From positions 85,743-149,742 of the forward strand of contig LUCM01002273.1 in NCBI GenBank assembly GCA_008360955.1: a stretch of DNA of 64,000 bases, given 5' to 3'. How positions within the stretch are numbered: the first letter of the stretch is position 1; the number at the start of each line of letters is the position of its first letter. Under the pieces are notes generated by a model. That model was not told the DNA's origin. It ran no database searches and saw only the letters and a program-made list of their open reading frames with translations. Below are positions 1-10,888 of the stretch, piece after piece. The translations under genes were made by a program, and so were the position numbers. This DNA is from Fasciolopsis buskii (lineage: Eukaryota; Platyhelminthes; Trematoda; Plagiorchiida; Fasciolidae).

Positions 1-634
1 GCTATTCCTACATCACGTTGACCCACAGCTTGAGCTGCTTCCTCTCCTGAAGTGCGAAGAGAATATCTTGACGAGACGTTTGGCGCAGTTAGTTGAATTA
101 CTCTACTCGAATCCTGAATTCGTGTTTCACTCACACAGCAGACATCAATCGAAAGTGAGACAATCAACTGTCAGAGCCAAACACGCCTGTTGGCCAGCCT
201 GCATTGAAGGAACCGAGGTTCAGAGGGTGACGAGGCGTGAGAAAATGTGAGCTATCAGGCTGAAAACCACCTATTACACTACTTGACAATGAACCATTGT
301 GAGTATCGAGCGTGTTATCAATGGAGATACTATGGGTAGGCAGAAGTGGCAAACAGATTGGGTTGGAGATAGAAGAGACAGGTTGAATAAAAGAGGGAAC
401 TGGCTGAGTGGAAGCTCATCTACTTGGACCAATTATTCTTCCACTCGTTTTGCCGACTGAGCTGCTAACTCAGATCAATCCTTGATTGGGAGGACCAGGA
501 GACTACTTCGTCAGGCCTCTATCCAGTGACCTTCCAGGTATGATAGGATCTTCGGCTTGAGATGAGCCAACCCGTAGCTCGTTGGATCATGGAGGCACGT
601 AAGACGTCACACCACGTCAAGGTGTGGTCTCGTT
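1..634. other. No recognised gene; flank of a Gypsy integrase relic
   Basis: All frames are short and I recognise no motif. The stretch lies just upstream of a + strand Gypsy integrase relic, so it may be eroded pol sequence (the RNase H to integrase linker would be expected here), but I cannot see the RNase H motifs. Confidence 0.4.
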
Positions 635-1460
635 GTGACAGTCACTCGCATGCTTCAATTTATTCGCGCTCAAAACCTCCCGTTTTCTGTCCAAAAATTG
701 AAAGACATGATATCTCGCTATCGAATATGTGCGGAGGTTAAGGCAAAGTATTTCAAACCGCCACATTTTGCACTAATTAAAGCAAACCAGTCGTTCGAGA
801 GACTTCGAAGATAGACTTTGAAGAACCACTACTATCCCCAACCCTAAGGAGTTTTTGATGACAATCGTCGATGAGTTCTTTCGCCTCACTTTTGCCTTTC
901 CTTGCTTTAATATTTCCACCTCCAATGCTGGTGATTGTCTCCTTCATTTGTTCGTCGTTTTCGGCATACCTGCTTGTATACATTCAGACCGCGGTACCTC
1001 TTTCATGTCAGGAGGGCTTCGCACATTTTTTCAGGGAAAGGATATAGCTTTCAAGCATACTAATACTTATAACCAAAGTGCGAGCGGAAGGTGGAGCATC
1101 TAAACGGTACGATTTGGACAGCCGTCACTCTGGCCTTGAAGTTCTAAGGTCTCGAAATTCGACCATGGGAAGCGGTTCTTCTCGATGCACTACGCACCAT
1201 ACGTTCTCTGCTTTGCACGGCGACGAACATCTTATAAGCATCGTGTCTCTACTGGGACCTCTCTCCCTAGTCGGCTCCTGAATTCTAACTTAAGAATCAC
1301 AATCGACATGCCAGGCATGATCCTCTAGCCGGGAGGGTTGGACTGCTCGATTTCAACCCAACTTATGCTCGATTACTACTCCCAGACGGTCGTGAAGATT
1401 GTTTCGTTAAGAAACCTGGCTTCTGCTGCCCGCGGATGCTGCACGATTTTCCTTGATCTA
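635..1460 (+). pseudogene. Ty3/Gypsy retrotransposon integrase relic
   Basis: Integrase inserts element cDNA into the host genome. From 635 one frame reads through a zinc-finger-like N-terminal part containing RICAEVKAKYFKPP and ends at a stop near 812. The catalytic core follows at about 855-1080 with MTIVDEFFRLTFAFPC and IHSDRGTSFMSGG, which carry the two catalytic aspartates. The core then shifts frame near 1075; the next frame contains VEHLNGTIWTAV, which supplies the expected catalytic glutamate. The C-terminal tail is visible near 1316-1445 (DPLAGRVGLLDFNPTYARLL and PDGRED). The DDE residues are therefore still present, but at least two frame breaks separate them. The style matches flatworm Gypsy elements. 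No LTR or RT was found nearby, so this is a fragment. Family-level confidence is high; clade is not assigned. Confidence 0.85.
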
Positions 1461-2297
1461 ATTTCTACGCTAGGCGCTCACTCACCAAAGTATGTCCGAG
1501 AATAGTTTTCCCACGACCCTGATGTTGACGCGTAATAGTCCGCAGAAAACCTACAGCACCAACAGCGCGTCTTCGCGAAGCGTAGTTTTAGCCCGAAGAA
1601 ATGTATAGATATGCACCTTACATGGCGTTCACAAAAACTTCATCGAAACCTTGAGCAGCACAAAATCGCTCCTTGTTTGTATCTGTTTTACATTCCCAGT
1701 GTGTGCAACCTACTTCATAGCACTATGCTAATCCGATTGTTGACAGGTCACCACGACATTATCGACCTGCGGACTTCCTGCCTTCGTTGTCATCCATTGC
1801 ACACTTGTGACGGATAATCATTTTCACTTCTCAATCCATCTCTCACTACCATGTTCGTCAAATTGCACACAACCACTGCAGCTCAGCCATGGAATTTTTA
1901 GCAAGTGGGAATGAATGTCATGAACCATAAGTCACGTGCGAAGGCCATTCTATGCCGCAACTAGATGTATTTTTTTGATAAACATTCACGCGTTGATCAT
2001 TTTCCCTATTTTCAGCTATATGCGAAATGAAATAGCCGATCAAACCCTACTCAACGGCCCTCTGTGTTCTAGTTTACTCTGGTGTGACACCTATATTCAC
2101 TGGTTTCACGGAATTAGAATGATTGAGACAGTGTGTTTGTACAGTTAGACTGCGTTTCGTGTGTTGGCATCTTATCTTTTCCCGCCTGCGTAGGTCCACT
2201 CCCTGTTCCTCTTGGATATTCACTCTTTTTATATAAACGTGTAACTCTGGGAAAGGGCAGCGTTCAGTGAGGCTTGCCTTGCTGTTTAACGCTAAAC
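1461..2297. other. No recognised feature
   Basis: Short frames only (at most about 70 codons), with no motif I can name. It may include eroded 3' untranslated or LTR sequence of the preceding Gypsy relic, but no second LTR copy is seen in the window. Confidence 0.4.
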
Positions 2298-2340
2298 GAT
2301 GATGATGATGATGATGATGATGATTATGATGATGATGATG

Positions 2341-2390
<50 letters not shown>

Positions 2391-2391
2391 A

Positions 2392-2423
<32 letters not shown>

Positions 2424-2424
2424 A

Positions 2425-2456
<32 letters not shown>

Positions 2457-2457
2457 A

Positions 2458-2535
<78 letters not shown>

Positions 2536-2536
2536 G
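2298..2536. repeat. (ATG/GAT)n microsatellite with 33-bp higher-order period
   Basis: About 240 bp of nearly pure GAT triplets. Early interruptions are ATT (near 2325) and AGG (near 2341). Three AAT interruptions begin at 2391, 2424 and 2457, exactly 33 bp (11 triplets) apart, so an 11-triplet unit was itself duplicated. The long poly-Asp, poly-Met and poly-Ser frames across this tract are a by-product of the repeat and not genes. Confidence 0.98.
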
Positions 2537-5533
2537 TTTCACGGACGCCAACAAAGTTCAGCTCAATTCAGCCTTTACGACCATCAAGGTTGCACCACCA
2601 TGTGCTCGTTGTGGTTGTAAAACAGTAATTGAATGGACTACAAAAAAGGTTTCGGGTGCAAGAACATCACTGACTGCGGCATTGCACCACGTCAACTATT
2701 GTCTCCAACCATCGCTTCCGGAGATCTTGTGGACCACAACCCAGTAGTTTAACTACACCTGCACCAACCAGTCTACTGGTTAGAGGTTTCAAGCTTTTTA
2801 CCCATGTCATCGACTGGCCACCCCGAACCACTTTCCAACCACTACCTGTCTCGAAGAGCAGTGTACAGCCAGGCAACCGTTCCGCAGGCATGCGCAAAGC
2901 ACCCCAACCAAATCAACCTATTCTGATTCAGTGTCTGTTCTAAAAATCCAAAAACCCGGGACCCGGTACTTTACGCCTAACTCCCAAAACTCTATCTATG
3001 ACGAAGACGACAATGTTCGAACACCGAAGGTCTTCGCATATCTCAACGGACACGTTTCGGAAACGTAGAAAAACACCGACCTCACGGATTCTTTTTATAC
3101 CCGACCCCTGACCGATAACCGAATGTCACGTCGACGCCACAGGCTCCTCAAATTAGTAAACACAATTCGGGCCTGTTGTATGTGCGAAGACACTCCATCT
3201 GGTATACCACCACTAGGTAAGACACAAGTACCCAAATAACGTGCCGACTTCATTCAGTTGCTCCCTGCAAGAACAACGTCTGGCCTTGAACCAATCCAGT
3301 CCCGCAACAGCATTTTACACTTCGAAAGGGCAAAATGCATACCATACACCCAAACTACCGTCCAGACGATCAACAAAACCTGCAATTTGTTTGAATCCTC
3401 ACTCGGCAGCACAGCGTCGTTAGACACACTACTGTCTGAGCAAATACCAATGCTACTATTCTCGCACGAGCATAGAGCTACCTACATTATCATATCAAGG
3501 TGAAAGAGGACAACTCTGATGAACACCACTTCTCATAACAAATCCGAGTGAAACATCGCAATGAGCGCGAGGTTCACCTCCGCTGTTCGCGTAGAGATTG
3601 GACGAAGAATTAATTCCTCTGGCACATCCTTTAATGAGTCAGCGTAAAAAAACTGCACGACAGGCCGAGTCAAACGCCGCTTTCAACTAACTCGAACCTA
3701 TCTATTCCCCCAGGGTTGTGAAATATGATTTATCGCACTCTAGCGCTGTCACAGGGAGCACACCCAGGGTACAAAATAGTGTAGAAGTAACCCTGAAGCC
3801 TTAAAGTACTTCTCTGGGTCGCGCCTTATGCGCCCAATGGTTCTTGGATCTTTCCCGGCCGTTGAAAAACTAAAGAGACCTCTTTCTCGAGAACCCTTTC
3901 ACATTTCAACGATCATTTGCCTTACTGTCGGGAATATTATCGTTATTAAACATCTTAGGTACTTGTTGCGAAGTACGGGCCAAAACGAACCATAGCAATA
4001 AGGAAAAAACACGAAGCAGGACAGTCGCCCGCAGGCTCAAGAAATTTACACCACAATAGGTTAAAACAAATCGTGCGTAGGTTGAGGCATTAGAAACTAC
4101 AATTATTCAGAACTGTTGACTCCAACCTCCAATCGTAGAAAATCGGGTGATGGGTTCGGGATGGTTGCACATACTGGCCTTATAGGTTCAAATTAGGGCG
4201 CACTGTTTAAAATGGTATATCAACATTTCGCAGGTGTTTCACGTTCCTTATACCTCGGAAAGTGCAGAAAAATGTGTAGGTGTATGAGGGTTTACGCCAA
4301 TGGCTTCCCCCAGGTGTACTGTACTGATGGTCATGGTTACTCCCCTCGACGTGGCCAACGTTCTGTTTGAGAAAACACAATCTTTTCTCTTTGTTTCCGT
4401 TTTTTACTAACTTGGAGAGTTTTCCGGAGTATTTTCGTATTCTCCAAGGTGAGACTTGTATTTCGTTATGTTTACGCAAGTCAGTGCGATGGCGCTTAGC
4501 TTCGGGAAGTTTTGCCGTTACTGGTTGGAGGATTGCTGTGCGCATAATATTCTGCTAACTCGAACTGCCGAAAGGCGAGCTCTGTAATCCGTAATATTCA
4601 TTTGCTTCATAGGTACCCAAATATTCGGCGTTCAGCATTTGTTGTGGTCCAGGCCGTCGGTCGGCAACGAAAGGTTGCCTAAAACGACCACAATTTACAC
4701 TCGATACGCGAAAATCTTTACTGTAGTAACAGGAAGTTGACTGCTCAGGAAGATTGTGATGGCACGGTTTTGGAGGAAATCTTCCACAATACCCATGAGA
4801 AATGCCGTTATTATTGTGATCAGTTCATTCACCGATTTATATTTTCAGATGCCTAGTGCTACAAAAAAGGGTTATTTTAGAAGATTGTGTGAGCGAAGTA
4901 GTAGGGGTAGGCAAATTAGTACCTGATAGTTGTGCTGCAAGGCTTTTCTTGGGGGTGATCTGAAACACATTTTATGTTCCCCAACGGTGTTGCCGCGGGT
5001 GGAACTTTATGGCGACGGTGATTGTTGATCATAGTTCCGTGCGGCACAATGCATTCAAGAAAGTTTTTGATGAAAGTGAATCCATTCTCTGTCTTTCCTT
5101 GTTCTGATGGATACGCGGCTGGGAATGTGACACACAGAAAGGCCTGTCGGTTACTGACAAGTGTCGCCTAAATCACCGGACGCGGCGTTTATTTTTCCTT
5201 TCCACTAAGGTTGGATGTGAGAAACTACTGGCTGCCATGAACAAACAACATCCAGGAGCCTGGCATATTTAGGCAGGACTTGGCCGCCGCATAGGGAACA
5301 TTGGACTAAATGCATCACGAAAAGTGTAATAACATCGGGAAGTTTACCACCAAACACGTCTATGAAGAAAATGAACATATGATAGATAATTCATTTGCCT
5401 GGTCATCTCCGGTTGATGCTTTTCGTTAAAATGACAAAAGATTTCCACGAGTCCAGGAAATGAAGGATAAGTTAACAGTTAATTTGGTGTTTTGGGAGAA
5501 CAGATGTTATAAGTAGATAAGTAGCGGAAACTT
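2537..5533. other. No recognised gene (about 3 kb)
   Basis: Both strands hold only short frames; the longest is 112 codons on the - strand at 4207-4545, lysine/histidine-rich and without a motif I recognise. No LTR, tRNA-like box or RT motif was seen. Probably ordinary intergenic DNA or very old repeat sequence. Confidence 0.4.
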
Positions 5534-5537
5534 GATT

Positions 5538-5808
5538 TGTCCAACGGGATGGCTTGTTAAACCGAACGTTGATCGCCAAGCGTGGTCGCCATTTGCGCGT
5601 AACTCACGCACGCTTCGCTCGCACGCTCCTGTTCAAATGTACTCAACCTGCTACCGTTTCCGACTGTCTCTTCTTTTTCCCGGTCACGCGTCAGGGTTGC
5701 CAGTATTGCAATCGCACCGAGCCGAGTAAGAGTGACGCAGAAGTAGTCACGAAGGTTAAGGGCAAGCAAACGTAATGCGAGATTAGCGGTAGGAAAATCC
5801 GTTCTGCA
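5538..5808 (+). repeat. 5' LTR of Gypsy element 1
   Basis: 271 bp beginning TGT and ending TGCA. It aligns without gaps to 10614-10884. I count 11 differences: five in the first 9 bp, four in the last 18 bp, and only two in the roughly 240 bp between. The long antisense frame through the LTR is not a gene. Confidence 0.88.
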
Positions 5809-5811
5809 AAA

Positions 5812-5830
5812 TAGTGAACCCGACGTGATT
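5812..5830 (+). other. Primer-binding site, tRNA-Trp-like
   Basis: TAGTGAACCCGACGTGATT lies 3 bp after the 5' LTR. It matches the complement of the 3' end of animal tRNA-Trp (TGGTGACCCCGACGTGATT, recalled) at 17 of 19 positions. tRNA-Trp priming is a reported trait of CsRn1-type Gypsy elements. The position relative to the LTR independently supports the LTR boundary. Confidence 0.8.
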
Positions 5831-6169
5831 GCCTGGCCACCTGAGTCTCAGTTCCTTTTTGCTGGCAGGCTGTTTGCTTCTTTCAAGGTTAAACGTCACC
5901 GTTGCTTTTTCGAGGTGCTTCCAAATTGCCTTTACGTGTTGATTCTTAATTGCTGCGTTTTTCTGTCGGTAGTTTACCGCACATTTTGTCTACGCCACTC
6001 CTTTCTTTTTTAAATACAGTGCCCTGTCCAAGGGGAAAAACCGTCACCAGACCCAACCGTAGGGGTGCTTACTCTCCGCATACCCTCGTTCATGCCGTGT
6101 TATCCTCAACTCTGGTTTGCTTTAGTTCAATTGGAGTTGGAGAATCACAGAATAACTGGTCACGCCAGC

Positions 6170-6830
6170 CGTTTTAGATGGGTGGCCGGCCGTCTTCCTC
6201 CAGCTGTAACACTCAAGGTCAGGGACATCATTGTATCTTCGCGTTATTACGACCCGTTGAAAGATGTGGTTTCATCTCGGACTACCCCCACTAAAAATCT
6301 GCGCATCCGATAGCTGCTTCAAAGAATTGAGCCCGGGAATAAGAAGCCCTTAGAGCTATTGCGGGAAATGCGGCATCTTAGAGGCGCAACGTTCGGCGAC
6401 GACCCGATGCTAAGACAGCTGGAGCTTTAACGGCTTCCACCGCGTCTACCTTCCTTGCTTAGTACTGCCCGCAGGTATTCGCCAGAAGAGTCAGCCGAAA
6501 TTGCTGACAACGTTGTCCAGCTATATCCCGGGTGTCGGCGTTGAATACTCTCTCGTCTCCTACAGCCGCATCCTCATCTTCGCAGGATGACTCAACAAAT
6601 ATTCTTACAAGGATCGACGCATCGCCACAGCGGCTAACGGTCGATAGAGATCGGTCCAGCCCGAGTCATGGTGGGAGCAGTAGCCCCTCTCCCAAGCGAC
6701 CCTTCTTGTCATTCGCGGAAGGTTACTGTAAGTACCATAACCGCTTTGGAAGCTTAGCAAAAGTTGCACATTTCCTGGCAAGAACCAGGGAAACTAGATT
6801 CCCGGTTCTTGGTCGCGGCACATGACACCG
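6170..6830 (+). pseudogene. Gag relic of Gypsy element 1
   Basis: Gag forms the particle that packages element RNA. The frame reads RWVAGRLPPAVTLKVRDII near 6175, followed (after a stop) by LLREMRHLRGATFGDDPMLR near 6357-6416, a conserved block of flatworm Gypsy Gag in which RRMRxLxG and LLRQLFLxRLP are typical. A Ser/Pro-rich linker follows, then CKYHNRFGSLAK near 6730, matching the start of the CxxH-type zinc knuckle of this group; the later cysteines are not visible. Several stops and frameshifts break the region. The start codon is not identifiable. Confidence 0.8.
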
Positions 6831-6834
6831 GGAT

Positions 6835-7170
6835 AGCTACTAATTGTCGCCTCCTTAACGTCAAAGACTTAACGACTAACAGACTATTCCTGGTGGCTAC
6901 GGGTGCCGAGGTTGGCGTCATCCTCCGCGACCGGAGTACTTTCATCGCTGCAAAGACGGAGACGCTATGGGCTGCGAACGGCACCGATATCCACACGTTT
7001 GGACAACGTTCCCTCATCCTCGATTTTGGCTCGAATCGTAAACCTCGCTGGGTGTTCACCATCGCCGACGTTCTATATCCAATCATTGGTATAAACATCC
7101 TCTAGCATTTTGACCTATTATTCGACGCTCGGCACAAGAAAATAGTAGATCGTCAAACGTCGCTGGCCGT
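6835..7170 (+). pseudogene. Aspartic protease relic of Gypsy element 1
   Basis: The retropepsin domain cuts the Gag-Pol polyprotein. An open frame at 6764-7105 contains NRLFLVATGAEVGVI where the family has LVDTGAEV, so the catalytic aspartate is replaced by alanine (codon GCT at 6896-6898). Downstream, LWAANGTDIHTFGQRSL, LDFG and IADVLYPIIGINIL match the flap and C-terminal part of the fold, followed by a stop after 7105. The domain is otherwise well preserved for 110 residues. With the aspartate lost the enzyme would be inactive. Confidence 0.85.
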
Positions 7171-7299
7171 GACCGGCTCGTACGACGTTGTCAACCAAAT
7201 TACGCCACGGTACGCTAAACTGCTAGCCCAAAGGCCATACAACGGGCTACTTCGCGACTACCCGGGCACATTGCGACACACCGGCCCACCTTCCGTCAT

Positions 7300-8036
7300 C
7301 ACTACTAAGGCAGCTCACCATATAGAGACCACAGGACCCCCGAACTTAAGTCGACCCGGTTGCCTGACAAATTCCGCTTGGCCGGGGTGGAATTCGACTA
7401 CATGTTGAAACCAAGCATCATCCGACCCTCCAGTAGTCCTTGGGCCTCTTCGCTTCACATGGTCTCCAAGTCTGATGGCGACTAGCGACCATGTGGGGAC
7501 TACAGGAAACTCAACAATGTCACCGCACCCGGTAGGTATCCGATTCCCCTTATAGAGGACCTCACTTCGTGGCTGTCCGGTTGCAAGATCTTCAGCCGCG
7601 TAGATTTAGTTCGAGCATAAAATCAAATCCCCGTAGAGGAGAAGGACATAAAAACGGCGGTAACCACACCTTCCGACTGTTCGAGCTCGTCGGGACGCCC
7701 TTCGGGCTCAGCAATACAACTCAAACCTACCAAAGTTTTATGCACGAGGTTACACGCGGTTTACAGAATACGTATGTGTACCTAGACGATATCCCAAAGG
7801 CTAGCCAATCGAAGGAGCGACGCTCCGCTCACCTGCGTGCTCTGTTCGACCGCCTCAACAAACATAGCGTAAAAATTGACGCTTCTAAATGTGGGCTTGG
7901 AAAACCCAGCGTCACATTCCTAGGGCATATCGTCTCGTCCTCAGGTATATCTCCCTTGCTAGGTAAGGCCACTGCTATTCAGGACCACCAGAGCCTCTTT
8001 TTATTGGCAGCTGCGGTAATTTGTCGGCCTGGTTAA
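7300..8036 (+). pseudogene. Reverse transcriptase relic of Gypsy element 1
   Basis: The polymerase copies element RNA into DNA. Motifs in order: HHIETTGPPNLSRPG near 7318; IIRPSSSPWASSLHMV near 7410; RPCGDYRKLNN after an in-frame stop; RYPIPLIEDLTSWLSG; then, in the frame open at 7569-8036, FRLFELVGTPFGLSNTTQTY, NTYVYLDDI with an intact YLDD (Asp codons at 7785-7790), and KCGLGKPSVTFLGHIVSSSG. The part before 7640 needs at least one stop and one frameshift to be bridged. Of the element RTs in this window, this one keeps both catalytic aspartates. Confidence 0.92.
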
Positions 8037-8129
8037 CTTCTACCGGCTTTTTATTCCTAATTGCGCAGAGGCAATTGCCGCCTTACTTATCTGTTACGGG
8101 GAGTTAAGCGCAAGTTCCCAATCCCCGAG

Positions 8130-8565
8130 GCTGCGAGATGGGAGTTAATTTCCACTAACAGCGCTAGTCGCACATTCCGACCTGGCAGCACTCATCTCTG
8201 ACAAACGACGCTTCAAACACTGCGGTTGGAGCTGTAATTTAGCAGCACACCAATGGTTCTTGGAAGCCTTTGGCATTCATTTTCAAGCGGCTGCAGCCAG
8301 CCGGGTCTAGTTATGGCACGTTTGGCAGGGATTTGCACTCCGTCTACCTGGCTGTCCAACACTTCCGGCACGCATTAGAGGGTCGCCCATTCAAGGTAGC
8401 CACAGATCACAAACCGCTGGTATGCGCGCTGTATTCAGCCTCTGACCGGTACTCGCCACGCGAGATCCACCTCTTAGACTTTGATTCGCATTTCACTGTG
8501 GACATATGACATGTCTGTGGGGGAGATAGCACTGCCGCCGATGCACTTTCTTCTATACACCAGCC
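8130..8565 (+). pseudogene. RNase H relic of Gypsy element 1
   Basis: RNase H degrades the RNA strand of the RNA-DNA hybrid. The frame open at 8270-8509 reads FKRLQPAGSSYGTFGRDL, where the family has FGREL, so the acidic position is Glu to Asp. It continues with VYLAVQHFRHALEGRPFKV, ATDHKPL and RYSPREIHLLDFDSHF, an almost complete domain. The preceding region (8140-8270) holds the N-terminal strand in a shifted frame. A stop after 8509 and a shifted ADALSS tail at about 8540 end the domain. Confidence 0.9.
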
Positions 8566-8569
8566 TCGT

Positions 8570-9760
8570 TTGTCTCTAACACTGAACACCGATCTCGATG
8601 CGATGGCACGGGCCCAAGTAATGGACCCTGATATCTACACACTTCAACGAGACAGCTCATTAACCATAGCGGGCGTGTCTATCACAACGTCGCGGAATAC
8701 AGTTCTTTGCGACGTATTGCAAGGTCGTCGAAGGCCGGTGGTTCCAGCAGCTCACCCTTGTACCACATTTCTGGCGTGGTGCGGCTGCTTCTGTGAGGCT
8801 AGTGACAGAGAGTTTTGTATGGTTGAGCGTCAAACCTGGCGTGCACCAGTGGTCCCGCGCCTGCCTCCGATGTCAGAGGGCGAAAGTCCATCGACATACC
8901 GCAGTTCCGTTGGCAACTGTCCCCGAACTTGAGACACGTTTTCACCACGTACACGTTGATCCCGTAGGTCCTCTCCCGTCATCTCACGGCTGTCTACACA
9001 GTCACTTGTGCAAACCGCTTTAATCGCTGGTCACAGACCATTCCAATTCCTGCTCTACGTAAGAAGATGCAGCGAAAGCCTTCCTGGAAGGTTAGATAAA
9101 TGTATTTGGTTGCCCGCTGTAGTGACCACCGACCGTGGCTCATATTTCGACGCGGCATCTTCAAATATGATCACAACATCTGGGTGTAAGCATATTACGC
9201 CTATCATCTACAAGCTAACGGTCTGTTGGAGAGAAGTCACCGGCAGCTAAAAGCTGCTCTGCGAACCGGGGCCAACCCCCTTTGGATTGAAGTACTGCCG
9301 TTAGCCCTTTCAAGACTTCGTATTTCTGTTAAGGAGAAAATGTGTACCAAACCAAACAAGCTTGCGTTTGGTTGCACGCTCCGCCTACCAGGGAGCTGGT
9401 GTCTCCCCATCGAGAACCGTGCACTTCAACTACGGTGCTTATGCAACTCTTCTGGCACAACACATGCGTAGGCTTCATGCCAATCCACCGCGGGACCAAC
9501 GAACTTCGGGCTACATTCCAACCGCATTGAGTATTTCAACTCACGTTTTCGTTCTTTTTTATTGTTTTCCGACCTCCACTGCAACCACCGTAAGCCGGTT
9601 CGTTTCGCGCGGTAAGATGCGGTCCTAAAGCATTCATTCTGGACGTTGCCGGCCGACACGACACGGTATCTATCAATCGTATTAAACCTGTCACCATGGA
9701 ATTCAGGTCTAACGACGGGCTCCGTTCATCTGATGAGTCTCATAAACTTGGACGAGCCCA
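8570..9760 (+). pseudogene. Integrase and C-terminal tail relic of Gypsy element 1
   Basis: The zinc-binding part reads VRLVTESFVWLSVK and RACLRCQRAKVHRH (8793-8905). The core follows with TRFHHVHVDPVGPLPSSHG (first Asp), VVTTDRGSYFDAASS near 9118 (second Asp) and, in another frame, NGLLERSHRQLKAALRTG near 9215-9255 (Glu). PNKLAFGCTLRLPG and THVFV mark the end of the core and the tail. TVSINRIKPV near 9665-9694 and RRSGRKIRQPVCISDF near 9851-9895 resemble the usual Gypsy polyprotein end. DDE residues survive, but at least four frame breaks separate them. Confidence 0.9.
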
Positions 9761-9899
9761 GCCATTAATGGTGCCCCTCATGGAGACCGCTGGTGGGGCT
9801 GAGGCCACGACAACGCCAATCGCATCCGAAGTACCGGATATTCAAAGCAGACGCAGCGGCCGCAAGATAAGGCAACCCGTTTGTATCTCCGATTTTGTT

Positions 9900-10613
9900 G
9901 CCATTTTATATCAGATGGTTGAATACACTTCCGTAGTAAGTGTATATCTGTACTTAATAAGATGGCATGTTTGTGGCGATAATTGATGCACCGATGGACA
10001 TGCCGCCGCCACGTTAAACGGACAAGGGCAGCACCGAATGCTGTTAGGTGCCCTCCATCAAGTCAAACATCCACCGGTGCTCACGAGCACCGTTTCCGCC
10101 AGTTTGTCCTTATCTTACCCTCTCAGAATAAGCCAAATGCAGAGGCAATCCCACGGACTCCGTCACGGAAACCATCGGTCCCATGGTCGACATCATGCAC
10201 GCAACAGAAGGCGAAGAGAACTTGAAGTCAGATACTTATCTTCAACCCCGCCCGCAGAAGGTTCTGGAAGAGGGTGAGACCCGTGGGTGTGGGACTCGAT
10301 CAGATCCACCGTTTTGCCCGGCGCACATCGAGAGGTAGCTCGGCTGCAGCAGAGTGCGGAGGCATCTGGGCCGGGGGATTAGGCCTCCTGTGTTCACCTC
10401 CTAACGGTGTTTTTCAGGTTGGGTGTCCGGCGCACAATCAGCCCCCAATAACTAACACCCACGGCACCACCAAAAGAACGGCCTATTTTCCGATTGGCGA
10501 TCAAAGCCAAGGCCCAAGACATCCGCCAGTTTCCTGCTTGTTCCGTTTGGTCCCAACCGAAGCCCTCCCGCGACAATCTTCTAGGAAGTGGCCCATGTAT
10601 TGGACCATAGACT
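9900..10613 (+). other. 3' untranslated segment of Gypsy element 1
   Basis: About 700 bp between the end of pol and the 3' LTR. Frames up to 124 codons exist, but none has recognisable motifs, and no env-like signal or membrane protein is seen. A clear polypurine tract directly before the 3' LTR is not visible, which suggests erosion or a slightly misplaced LTR start. Confidence 0.6.
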
Positions 10614-10884
10614 TGTTCCTTCGGATGGCTTGTTTAACCGAACGTTGATCGCCAAGCGTGGTCGCCATTTGCGCGTAACTCACGCACGCTTCGCTCGCAC
10701 GCTCCTGTTCAAATGTACTCAACCTGCTACCGTTTCCGACTGTCTCTTCTTTTTCCCGGTCACGCGTCAGGGTTGCCAGTATTGCAATCGCACCGAGCCG
10801 AGTAAGAGTGACGCAGAAGTGGTCACGAAGGTTAAGGGCAAGCAAACGTAATGCGAGATTAGCGGTAGGGAAATTCTTTCTGCG
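10614..10884 (+). repeat. 3' LTR of Gypsy element 1
   Basis: 271 bp, ungapped match to 5538-5808. It starts TGTTCC and ends TGCG, so the terminal CA has changed. It is followed directly by GATT, the proposed target duplication. The element-like sequence just before it (TTGGACCATAGACTTG) leaves some doubt whether the LTR really begins a little further upstream. Confidence 0.88.
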
Positions 10885-10888
10885 GATT

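Larger units (their letters stand above)
5538..10884 (+). mobile_element. Complete but degenerate Ty3/Gypsy (CsRn1-like) LTR retrotransposon
   Basis: Two 271-bp direct repeats (5538-5808 and 10614-10884) bracket gag, protease, RT, RNase H and integrase in the usual Gypsy order. GATT lies immediately outside both ends (5534-5537 and 10885-10888), consistent with a 4-bp target duplication. A primer site starts 3 bp after the 5' LTR. The internal frames carry many stops and frameshifts and the protease aspartate is lost, so the copy is dead, although RT and integrase active-site residues can still be read. The CsRn1-like label comes from the tRNA-Trp-like primer site and the overall protein style; a close clade placement would need a phylogeny. 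The exact LTR ends are slightly uncertain because the outer bases of the two copies differ. Confidence 0.9.

Noticed and set aside
2274..2747. 157-codon poly-Asp frame and the poly-Met and poly-Ser frames through it
   Set aside because: Produced by the GAT microsatellite; the non-repeat tail has no recognisable domain.
9729..9760. CTGATGAGTC...GGACGAG string resembling a hammerhead ribozyme core
   Set aside because: The required CGAAA is CGAGC here and the string lies in the Gypsy pol tail; flanking stems are not evident.
10501..10845. 114-codon - strand frame, with a near-identical partner at 5557-5769
   Set aside because: It is antisense through the LTR of Gypsy element 1; its conservation reflects the LTR repeat, not a gene.
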